A stretch of 64,000 nucleotides of DNA from Euglena gracilis (Eukaryota; Euglenida; Euglenophyceae; Euglenales), in the NCBI GenBank assembly GCA_039621445.1, contig CP154957.1, positions 35,986,696 through 36,050,695 on the forward strand. Direction: 5' to 3'. The position numbers were made by a program, and so were the translations under genes. The notes under the pieces are model-generated. The model was not told the origin of the DNA and did not search any database. It worked only from the letters and a program-made list of their open reading frames with translations. Positions 23,561 to 33,292 of this stretch are shown here, in pieces (the first letter of the stretch is position 1; each line of letters begins with the position of its first letter).

Positions 23561-23654
23561 ATAACCCGTATTCAGGGCGTATAACGGGTCAAGGGTGCCT
23601 ACGGCGCCCTTGACCCGTTATACGGCCTGAATACGGGTTATGCCCACGATTTTT
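23547..23654. repeat. Long near-perfect palindrome, ~52-bp arms
   Basis: The left arm 23547-23600 and right arm 23602-23654 are reverse complements with few mismatches, and the loop is a few bases at TACG. The arms contain ATCGTGGGC, ATAACCCGTATTCAGG and ACGGGTCAAGGG. No gene is encoded across it. Confidence 0.75.
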
Positions 23655-24074
23655 ATATAAAAAGCACGCACACCACACCGTGGGCACAACGGAATAGAAG
23701 ATGGGGGTGCGGGTGGGAAAACGGAAGGGACAGCAGACAGAATTTGGCCCATCCCACCAAAACTTCGTCCAAAGAGCCAAAAACAACGCCATGCCGGTTG
23801 CAAACATCTATATACTCCAAAAAACACTTTACTGCGACATGGTTCTTGGGGCCCAGGTCACAATTTTGACCACCGGTGGGGAGACTGCCTAAAAGGGCAT
23901 CCACTGCAGCAGCTCCTAGGGAGCCGGCACCACGTAAAACAGCCAAAAATTCATTTACGTTGGGGGGGGCGGGGCATCTGTGCTTCCATCATGTTGGCAA
24001 AACGCTTCATCGGACTGTGGGGAAAAGCAGAGGACAGACAGACACACAAATGTAAAAAACCCAAAAAATTCAAA

Positions 24075-24260
24075 TTCCGTTCACGGGTGCACGCACGGCA
24101 GCCGTGGACGGAAATTCCGTTCACGGGTGCGCACTACGGCACCCGTGAACGGCCAAAGTTCACCCGTGAACGCCAAAAACGCGATTTTTGACCCCCTAGG
24201 CATCTCGTTAGGAAGCGCTTGCCTACTGCGAGGAAGCCCGTGAACTTGGTTAACGGTTTT
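24075..24260. repeat. Inverted copy of CACGGGTGCGCAC hairpin field
   Basis: It contains TTCACGGGTGCGCACTACGG and GCACCCGTGAACGG, matching the complement of 22060-22160. It also has a direct GAGGAAGCCCGTGAACTT word, as at 22180. Confidence 0.55.
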
Positions 24261-24557
24261 AAGAAAAAAGCGGGGTCCGATCACGATTCCCGGTGGAGAA
24301 ACGGGGGGTGCAACACCATCCAAATTTACCACCAAATGTCACGCAGTACCCCTGTCAAAGCCGGCACCATTCTTTCCCGGGGGAGAAAGTCCGAACCAAA
24401 GGGTGAGGTTGTCGACAGTGCCGGTGGTGAGACCAAACACGAAGAGAAACCGTTGCGGCGTGTCCTTTTCTCTCGCGCTTCTGGTAAACGGCGACGCACA
24501 ACGTGTGTTGTACGTTTTAATTTTCCGTCCTCATCCCTGTATTAACTCTCAGTGCGC

Positions 24558-25073
24558 CTTTGAAGGATGAAGCGCAGCAGCAAGTCTCAACCCCCGACGT
24601 GAAGAAAGAGGCCGAATCAATCGGGTACTAAACGTATTTTTTTTTCTGTTCCTCCGCTCATCCATAACAGATTGATGACTGACGAGGAGTTCTTCGCACC
24701 GCATGTTCCTGAGATAGCCCCATTTTCCAGGTCTGTAAAAAAAACCACACTGGAATTTCATGGTCACCGCTTCTACAGTGACAACATGATTGCCATCAAC
24801 GTTGACGAAGACTACGTGGACCTCACGCAGCCTTCGGCCACCACCCCGTCGTACGTCATGCTGAAAACCGAGGAGGACGACGGTGCAGCTACGGCGCGGA
24901 ACGTTGCACGGTGGTTAACTTGGGCAAATTTTTGCGCCCCGCCAAGTGAGGAACACTCGGTCGAAAATCAGGACCTGACCGATGTTCCGTCTGTGTTTCC
25001 CACCGCTGAGCAACGGTTCGCTCCTGCGGTCAGCAGCTCTCCTCCCCTCCCCTCACTCCGTTCCCTCCCCTGA
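24558..25073 (+). CDS. Unidentified protein, C-terminal exons
   Basis: I do not recognise the family. An exon with the coding-like frame KDEAQQQVSTPDVKKEAESI ends at 24624. A GT-AG intron of only 46 bases (24625-24670, acceptor CATAACAG) joins it in phase to 24671-25073, which reads GLMTDEEFFAPHVPEI and later DNMIAINVDEDYVDL, stopping at 25071-25073. Third-position G/C bias is strong up to about 24900. The tail (from ARW) is Ser/Pro-rich and could instead be intron, because a GT follows at 24911. The product is acidic, with no membrane segment or known motif. The 5' part is not found; a frame at about 24330-24545 with KHEEKPLRRVLFSRASG could be an earlier exon. It may be a host gene or a transposon relic. 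Confidence 0.4.
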
Positions 25074-25301
25074 CCAACCCCCTGTCCCTCACACATTTTC
25101 GTTGGCCCCTACCGGGCAGGAAATGGGAGAATGGAGGACATCTGTGTAGGGCCCCCGGGGACGAATAGTTGACCCTCTGACCCATGAAATTTAGGCCATG
25201 ATGGACAATTTTTTGGGGGAAACCTGTCTAACAATCTGAACCAAGGAACTTAAAAACGTGTTCAGCCCGCCAAATGCCTGCCCTGATATTCGTGGTCATG
25301 A

Positions 25302-25460
25302 GCACGTTTTCAATGAGGGCATCTGTGGCAATGACACGTTTTCGATTAAGGCATCTGTGGTTAGGCACGTTTGCAATGAGGGCATCTGTGGCAATGACAC
25401 GTTTTCGATTAAGGCATCTGTGGTCAGGCACGTTTTCAATGAGGGCATCTGTGGCAACCC
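25302..25460. repeat. 63-bp minisatellite, 2.5 copies
   Basis: A unit of 63 bp repeats at 25311, 25374 and 25437. Each unit is two related halves of about 32 bp sharing CACGTTTTC and GGCATCTGTGG. Because 63 is divisible by three, long frames stay open on both strands, but nothing else suggests coding. Confidence 0.85.
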
Positions 25461-25609
25461 TGAGTAAAAAGCAAAAAACGCTGTCATGAAAAATCGGCGG
25501 GTGGTTGCGAGGCCGGGTGGTCCTCAACGAGTGAGGCGGGTCGGGGGCACTCTACAACACGACAGAAGGCTAGGTTGCCTTGGAGCACAACGAGACGGAG
25601 TGGCAGACG

Positions 25610-25777
25610 TCACGGAACACGACACGCTTTACACAAAAAAGAGCCATACTTTGGTGGCCGCCGCAAATCTTGGCAATGAAAATGATATGCCAAACCGCAG
25701 GCGTCACAGACAACTTTGTTCAGCTCCACACAGTTTGGATTTTTGGGAATTGGAACGCCACAAAAACCACATTTCTC
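25610..25777 (-). pseudogene. PHD zinc-finger exon (isolated)
   Basis: On the minus strand, a TATAAAACAG acceptor is followed by a frame with a full PHD-type C4HC3 pattern: CGFC, 17 residues, CDAC, GLAY, H-x2-C, 13 residues, CKAC. PHD fingers bind histone H3 tails and also occur in some retroelements and transposases of protists. The frame stops at 25610, two residues after the last cysteine pair (or is spliced at the GC|GTGTCG inside CKA). No further exons were identified. Upstream in the minus direction lies a C-run repeat. It could be one exon of a chromatin gene or a transposon fragment, so I mark it as partial. Confidence 0.45.
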
Positions 25778-25857
25778 CTGTTTTATAGGCAGTCGGGACA
25801 CAGCACGAGGCCAGGTCCAACAATTGTGTCTGTCGGCTGTAAATCCCCCCTGGACCC

Positions 25858-25920
25858 CGACTTTGAGTGTCCAAATTATTAACCGGGGGTTTATCATTTA
25901 GGGGGGGGGTTTACTCAAAA
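25858..25920 (-). repeat. C-run element end
   Basis: The reverse complement reads TAAAC-run-TAAATGATAAACCCCC and then a GGACACTC word, like 6310-6345. It is a single end; the partner end was not located. Confidence 0.4.
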
Positions 25921-26758
25921 ACATCAATGAATCCAATTGTCAAAAAAATCGTCGAAATTGCCAACAAACAGGATCGGCATCAGGCACAAATTTGGTTTCC
26001 AAATTTTTGTCGAATTTTCAATGCGGTCCATATTCGTACTCAGAAAATATAAAACCTCCCCGCTGCGGGTCCAAATAGTGCCGCACCCCCCCACCGGATT
26101 AAGCGAGCGTCCAATGGTGCTGCGCCCCACAAAACATAGCAATGTGAAATGCGTAGAGCTGGTGCAGCCTACTGCAGGCACCTTTTGAACCAGAGAGGGG
26201 AAAGGGGGCAAATTCCCACTCGAACAACTCACAGAAGTTGTCCAAAGATGAACCAGACCACTGGAGTGCACCTCGCTAGCCTCAGAGTAGGACATTGAGC
26301 AGGCAAAAAGGGTGCCTGTGGTGGGTGATAGGCCGGGTCAAAGAGGCACCCAGTCCAATGGTACGGCGGGTTTAAATGGTGCGCCCCCGCTGGAGGTGGC
26401 CGTCCAATGGTGCCAAACCTCCATTTGCCCCCATTAGGAAATGCCACTCGGAGAGATGTTGCCTTGGTGCAATGACGAGATTTGTGGCCGTGGCTGGTTT
26501 TCCCATGCGTTAATGGTCTTCCCAAACTTTGAAGACCGACATCAATGCATTGGGGACTTAGACATGTTGGGCCATGCACTTCGGGAACTGAACTCTGACC
26601 ACTAAAAGCACCATTTTTTGACAATGAACGAAACCAGTCTCTAAAAATACCATTTTTTAACACATTAAATGCATAAAAAGTAATTTTAAAATATTTTTGA
26701 TTGTCAAAAAATCCGTCAAAAAATCAAACATTTTTGGAGTTTCAGTTTTAGGGTGTTC

Positions 26759-26760
<2 letters not shown>

Positions 26761-26798
<38 letters not shown>

Positions 26799-26872
26799 CT
26801 TTTTTTTTGTTTTTGTTTTTTCTTTTTTTTTTGCTTTTTTTTTTTTTTTTTTTTTATTTTTTTTTTTTTTTA
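26761..26872. repeat. Poly(T) tract, ~110 bases
   Basis: Almost uninterrupted T with a few C and G. On the minus strand it would be a poly(A) tail, so a retroposed sequence lying at 26873 and above is possible, but no element start was found. Confidence 0.8.
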
Positions 26873-29800
26873 GGGGTCTTGCTTGGGGAGTGGTTTTGTT
26901 TTTAAAGTTTGTTTGAAAATGACAGAGTACAATACAAAGAGACAATCGGCGGGGGAAACATTTGGTGGGGGGACTTTGATGGGGTTTTTGTTGTTTGTTT
27001 GTTTGTGGGTGGGTTTTTGATGAAAAGATGGATGGGTTTGGGTCTGGGAAAAAAGTGCCCCACCCAGTGGTCACAAAATATATTTATGTTCAAATGGTGG
27101 GTTGTGGGTTGTGCAATGTACCAGCATCTCTAACCTGGTTGCTAAGGGTTGAGTAAACAAGGAATTATTTTGCAGTTCCTGACAAGAGAGCGCTTCGCAG
27201 AAGTATCCAAAACAAGTCTCGGAATGTTTTGAAATACCATGCCCCCCCTGCACACTTCGGGAGCTGGACAGCACAGGGGATAACCCCCGCCTGACCGAAC
27301 CAACCATATTTTCCTTCGGGAAGTCGGTCCAAAATTACCCATTTTGGGGGTAACATTTGGCAATTTGTGGCAATTTTTGGGCATGTCCAGATGTCAACCA
27401 CCCCAAAATATGCCAAAAACCTAATTTGAGCCGATTTTAGGAACCCAAAACTTGACCCCCGGAGCCGGTTTTCTGGGGGCTCGGACCGCCTCCCCTGTTC
27501 AAGTTGGAAATGAGCTGCGTTGGGGGGGGGGAGGGGGTCCAAGGGTTCCCAACTGGATGACCAAGTCACCATTGGCACTCACAAACAAGAAATCGCCAAG
27601 GATGACTAAATTTGCATTTTGAAGGAATGTTTAAAAAATGATACACCTGCAATTTTTGTTTGGGTTGGGCAATCCATTTTGGCCTCTGGACCCTTCCTGG
27701 TCGATCCAGGTCAAAATGATCCAAACGATCCAGTTATCAGGGGGGATCTGGACCCCCCCCACAAAATGCATATGCGATCTTTCGCGCAAAATAAACGCCA
27801 ATTCCATGCCAAAGAACACCGAATTACTGAACAATGTCCAGGGTCGAGTGTGCATAAAAGGGGATACATACAGTCCAGCCTTCAGAGCCGAAAATCGGCT
27901 TAAGTCAGCTTCACCAGCACTCAGGACAGAGTTTAGTAACACAAGACTCAGGGGGTGCCTGTGTTATTTAAGACAGACTCTGCCTTGAGTCCTGTGTTGC
28001 AAACACAGACTCCATACATAATTGAGAAACTCAGAGACAAGAAAAACCCCCAACAAGAAGCATTCAAAGTCTGGGGAGCATCTGTGCTGTTTGCAGAACG
28101 ATGGGGGTGGCACAGACAGTCACTCAAATTGTGCAATAGAGGAACAGTAGCCATGAGCTACAGTTGGCTGTTGGAACTGACGTGGCTTTCCCACGTGGTC
28201 AGGGCATTGGATCACTTGCCAGAGGTACAAAGCCCCAGTTTTGCACATAGCCCCAGCCCAGTTTTGTCATGCAATGTGACTGTCTCGTCATCTGTCATCA
28301 CTGCAACTGCCTCCGTGATTGCTAACCCCCCCCCAAATAGTATTGCACTGACGAGGACTCTCAGCCACCAGGAGGAGGTACACATTTTGTCATTCCGAGG
28401 GGGTCTGACACCGGGGTGCCAAACCTCCAATGAGTGCCCTACAATCAAATAATCACCAGCAGATGAAAATGGAGGGTCAGTGGGGCGTTTGGTGGGGTTT
28501 TGGTGGGGCTCCAAATAACCACCCCAGAACCACTGGACGGGGGACCGGGGGGGGGGATGCGTGGGGGATGCGGGGGGAGATTGTGGCCCAAATTTCAAAG
28601 ATACCAAATCTGCCATCAACCCAAGAACCACCAAATGTCTTCCCCCCACCTCAATTTTGGGAATTTGGCTGCCCAAGGGGCACGAATTGTTGTACAAGTT
28701 TTTCATGCAACCCTTGTATATTTGGGTGTTCCCCTGCATCCCCTGGGCCTGGATTTCGGCTGGGCACATTTTTTTTGGTGATCCAAAAGGAAGAATGCTT
28801 TCAAATTTGGGCGACGTCAAAGAAATGCCTGCAACGTCAGGTGAATGGAGGACATTTGTGTTTGAAGGTTTTGAGCTGTGCTATGGAAATGTTTGAGGGA
28901 TGGTTACTGGAGGTTCTTTAAATTTAACAAACCACAAATCCAGCAAAATCCAATTTTGCTGCTTTTGCTGCCACCACAAAAGGACCCCCCCCCCCGGGTC
29001 ACAAGAGGGGGGTGTTCCCCCCGTGACCCCCCCCCCCGTGACCCCCTGTGACCCGACCTAAGACCCTTTTCGGCCAAACTTTTTCGGAAAAAAGTTTGCC
29101 GGTGATACCTAATTTGATATAATATATCTGGTGGATTCCTAATTTTGAGGCATGAATTTTGCAAATTTGGGGATGGTGATTCCCAATTTGGTGTCAGAAT
29201 CCTAATTTCAGGTGTGGGGATTCCTAATTTGTGGATTTCCCCCCAAAATTTGTGTTCGGTGATTTCTAATTTGGCCACCGCAAATATGGCGTTCCTCCCG
29301 TGACCCCCCCCCGTGACCCCCCCATAACCCCAACCGGGGAAGGAAGGAATGGCCAGGAAGGGTCTTTGGAAGCTGATCCAGGAAGCCATAGGAAAGAAAA
29401 GTTGAAAGGAATAGACACAAATGGGATCCCAAAAACGTCTCAAAATGGCTGACAATTGAAATACCCAAAGTGTCCGAAAATGGCCTGAGAGAAACTGCCC
29501 TTGGCCTGTCACCACTGTGCTTCAAGTGATTTCCAAAATCAACAAAAAAGGTTTGCAATGTTGCAAAGCTACCGCAAGGAATGTGATTTTGTTGGGGTGA
29601 GGTGTTTTTTTTATTTCCAATAACCACAAATAGCCATCCGACAAAGATCACCAGCTTGACTTTTGGGAATTACTGGGGTGCGTTTGAATTTTATCATGTT
29701 TGTGCTGTTCAGTCATTATGGATTGTTTCTTGGTGATGATAAAAATGTGCTGATTTTTGCAAACTGGCTTCAAGGCAATGGTTCATCACCTTCTTTGCGT

Positions 29801-30052
29801 TATTATTTCTTGTCAACAAGGACCAGTGTTTCGGAGATGCACCTAGCTTTTTCCACAGTGGTACCTTTGCTCCTGCTGAGTCTGAACGCACCTCTTTTCA
29901 TATTTTCAATTGTATTTTCCTTACAATGCAAATGACAAAGACGTTGGAAATTGCGGCTTTCTTTCCCCCCCTATTTGGTGCGGCGCACAGACTGAAGTCT
30001 TCGTGAACGAATGCTTTTTTGTTCAGCAGCGTGAGTTATGTTTGGATTCTGA
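26873..30052. other. Gene-free region
   Basis: No gene I can support. A 27955-28452 plus-strand frame of 165 codons lacks codon bias and domains. At 28349-28420 is another copy of the GACGAGGACTCTC repeat. At 28980-29320 GTGACCCC-run words flank an AT-rich core rich in ATTCCTAATTT, suggesting another small element. Confidence 0.35.
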
Positions 30053-30469
30053 TTGGTTTGTATCAAAGAGAAGCGCGATCCCAGAAACCAATGGACTACG
30101 ATGATTCACCCGCCTCGTTTGGAGGCTACTACTGGTGTGCAGCTCCATACCCACCCCAATGGCAAGGACCCAGATGTCCAACCGGAGATGGAGGAAAACC
30201 TAAGCGTCGATCAAAGGCCCTCATCGGAAGCAATCGCTGCCATGGTTTCTGCTGGACGTTACGGTCTCTTGCAGTGGGCGGTCGGACGACTCTCCCTTGA
30301 TTCCTCAGCGACAGCAGTGACTAAAACACTGTGGGACGTGGTTTATTTTTATTCTCCTGATGCAAAAGCTCCTGATATTCAGCCTCCAATGTTGAAAAAA
30401 TGGGATGGAAGGATTGCACGGTGTTCAGTAATGTTCAGTTGGTGGGGAAAAATAATTCATAAAAACTGA
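30053..30469 (+). CDS. Unidentified ORF, possibly exon(s)
   Basis: A 138-codon frame with coding-like composition in the middle (HTHPNGKDPDVQPEMEENLS, then SSEAIAAMVSAGRYGLLQWA). An overlapping frame gives MDYDDSPASFGGYYW from an ATG at 30092, so a frame change or intron between about 30135 and 30175 is possible. No known domain, signal peptide or membrane span was recognised. Confidence 0.25.
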   Translation: MVCIKEKRDPRNQWTTMIHPPRLEATTGVQLHTHPNGKDPDVQPEMEENLSVDQRPSSEAIAAMVSAGRYGLLQWAVGRLSLDSSATAVTKTLWDVVYFYSPDAKAPDIQPPMLKKWDGRIARCSVMFSWWGKIIHKN

Positions 30470-30704
30470 GGTAAATGAAACCAATGGAGAAAAGCAACAC
30501 AGTAGAATAAACAAAGTCAAGCAATTATATAGAGCAAACAAGAAGGATTGAAAAGACAAAAGTCGAAAACTTGAGCACAAAAGTCACAATATGAGATATG
30601 AAAAAAAAATTGAGCCCAGCAGTGTGACAGGGTTGCCTGCGAGCATACAAGTTGGACTAATCCCAAATTCAACTTTGTTTCTTTCCAATTCTATCGTTCC
30701 TTGA

Positions 30705-31155
30705 GCAGGGGGGGGGGGAAATGCAACTTGCATAATTTGCATTTTTTTTTGCACAATCAGGTTTTCCCGAAATTTGCATTTTTTTTTGCATTTTTTTGCA
30801 TAAAATATTTTGCCCTGGAAAAATTTTTTGTAGTTGGTTGCCGTATGTTTGGATTTTTTTTGCATTTTTTTGCATTTTTTACATAAAATATTTTGCCCTT
30901 GAAAAAAATTTTGTAGTTGGTTGGCATATGTTTGGATTTTTTTTGCATTTTTTTGCATTTTTTTGCATAAAATATTTTGCCCTGGAAAATTTTTTTGATT
31001 TTAGGCAGCAAAGCTCTGTCATATTCCAGCTTTTTCTCAAGATTTTCATGCAAGTTGCATTTTTTTTTGCGTTTTTTTTTTGCATTTTTTGCATTTTTTT
31101 GCATTTTTTTGACTTGCATAATTTGAAGGGCCAAGTTGCATTCCCCCCCCCCTGC
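30705..31155. mobile_element. GCAGGG(n) MITE, copy 1
   Basis: The ends are inverted: GCAG(10)AAATGCAACTTG at the left and CAAGTTGCATTC(10)CTGC at the right, about 27 bp each. A 5-bp duplication CTTGA flanks the element (30700-30704 and 31156-31160). The interior is T-rich, with many GCATTTTTTT words and three subrepeats of about 100 bp containing ATAAAATATTTTGCCCT and TTTTGTAGTTGGTTG. There is no coding capacity. The second copy at 47969-48421 has the same structure in the same orientation. Confidence 0.85.
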
Positions 31156-31357
31156 CTTGAAGGAGTTTTTCAACATTTTTTTGTTGAGCACAATGGAATG
31201 ATGGGGGTGTTGTGTGGTCCAGAAAGGATGACACACCGGTGCTGGAGTCTGGGGATCTGGGGATTGCCCCTTCTTTGGTGTGATTTTTTGCGGCTTGCAT
31301 AGTGAATTTGAAGGAAAGGACAGTGTTTTGTTAGGAATAGGGTGAAGGCCCCAACTC

Positions 31358-31773
31358 TAACCCCCCCCAAAATAAGACCCCCCCCATAAAATGGACCCCC
31401 CCAAAAAATAAGACCCCCCCCTGGCCGGTCCGAGCAAAAATCCATGAAATGGACCCCCCCATAAATAAGACCCCCCCCTGCCGGCGCGAAGTGCCGGATT
31501 TTTGAAAAAAGGGCCATTTTTGGGCGGTAAATCTGTCATTTTGGGACAGTTTCCATACAATTCAGCATATTTTTCCCTATTTGTCTGGCGCGAAGCGCCG
31601 ACTTTTTCGAAAAATGGTATTTTGGGGGGCATTTTTGGACATTTTGGGGGGTCGAAAATTTTCCAGCAAAAATCCATAAAATGGACCCCCCCCATGAATA
31701 AGACCCCCCCTCGGGCTTTCCAGCAACCGACCCATGAAATGGACCCGGGGTCTTATTTTTTGGGGGGGGTTTA
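31358..31773. mobile_element. C-run-terminated MITE-like element (AATAAGA type)
   Basis: The left end is TAAC(8)AAAATAAGACCCC and the right end GGGGTCTTATTTTTTG(8)TTTA, inverted. The interior alternates C-runs with ATAAAATGGA and ATAAATAAGA words and includes two GAA-loop hairpins (31481-31497, 31586-31600). No ORF with coding character. Target duplication is unclear; TTTAA at the right faces TCTAA at the left. Confidence 0.55.
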
Positions 31774-33292
31774 AGGGATCAATCCCACCTGTACAAGCAC
31801 TGGCAAGCAGTGGCCTCAAACTAGGGCCCCCCGGGCATTCTCAGAGGCTCTCAAATATTATGTTTATGTGTGAAAATGAACAGTTCAAGTGATCAAAGAT
31901 AAAATTAAAAGAATGAGAAAATAAATTTTTAAAGTATGAAAATAAACATGACCAATGGGAAGTATAAAACAACAAAGGAATAATGATGAAAACTAAGAAA
32001 TTAAGAGTGATCAATGACCAGAGTTAAGGGTGATCAAACATTTCCCAAACAGAAAAAAACAAGAACAAGAACAAGACGAAGAAGAAGAAGAATCGAAATA
32101 TGAAAACAATCAGGCCCGGCAACTGACACTGGGTGATTGGGGGCACCGTTCTCAGTTGCTGGACATTTTCTTTGACTGCCTCATTTTCGAGATACTTTTT
32201 CAAAAATTCGATATTTTAGCCACCCGAAATGGCAGACTCCCACTTCAGCACATCTTGCTGGCCGAATATACCGGGCAGAAGCTAGCTCGATAGTTGGCAC
32301 ATGAGCTGCTCCTTTTTCAAGCAATATAATTTTTTGCATAATTGACAACAGCTTGAGCATTTTTGCAGATTCGATTTTTGGTTCTTTTGATACCCAGTCG
32401 AGGCTGGTTCCAGCCCAGGGACCCCATAAGTGGGGGTCAGCCAGCAACCTTTTTCCAGCCAGCCCCAATCTCCCAGCCTCTGAGCTGGACCCCCTTGAGT
32501 AAGTGACACCCTGGTCCTCTGGGGCAAAAGTTGAGGGAAGGTTTGGGGGAGACATATACATATAAACACGCAAAACCGCCAAACGTTGTTCATAAACCAA
32601 AGTCAAGTCGCTACTCTAATGGAAATACCAAGCACGATTTTCCCGCATTTTTACACACCATTTGTTGGTGGATAATAATTACCTCCATCATTCAGATAAT
32701 TAAAATTATAATTTATAATTAAGATACTTAAAATTTTGATGTTTAATGCGTTTAATTCGGAGAAGACATAAAAACTAAGTTTCCTGCGCCCCGAACTTTG
32801 GGTTCCCCCATGGTGATGAGTTTCAATCAACTTAAGTGTGGGAGACCTTTGGTGCCTACCCAGGGGCCACTTCAATATCATGGATAAAAGCATCCTTGAC
32901 ACCGGAAAGTGTGCGCAAAAATGTCGGCGTAAAAATGCAACACACATCAATGATGTTCATAATACATGTTATACTGTACGTATAATAATAAATAAAAAAT
33001 AAAAACCACCCCTAAATTACGACCCCCCCCCCTAGTCAGGGGTTGCAGGTCAGGGGGTGCGTATGAACCCCCCCGTTGCAGGTCAGGGGGTGCGTAAACC
33101 CCCCTGGTCGGGGGTTCTAGGTGACCTGGGAAATAAATTTTTTTTGGAAGGGTGTGTATGACCACCCCCCTGGTCAGAAGTTGTCGGAATCCGGTCGTTG
33201 GGTAAGGGGGGGGGGGGCGTAACAACATAAAAGCAATGTTTCATCTGTATAATAATATGAATGTAAAGGCATCAATGGCATCTTGTGCTCAG
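31774..33292. other. Upstream spacer of the repeat-protein gene
   Basis: AT-rich with no supportable gene; a short frame at 32030-32293 is Lys/Glu-rich and not convincing. Positions 33025-33190 have three GGGGGTTGCAGGTCAGGGGG-like units of a GT/C-run repeat. The first exons and promoter of the downstream gene may be here, but I cannot locate them. Confidence 0.3.

Noticed and set aside
26748-27074. Lys-rich minus-strand ORF
   Set aside because: The lysines come from the poly(T) tract; it is not a protein.
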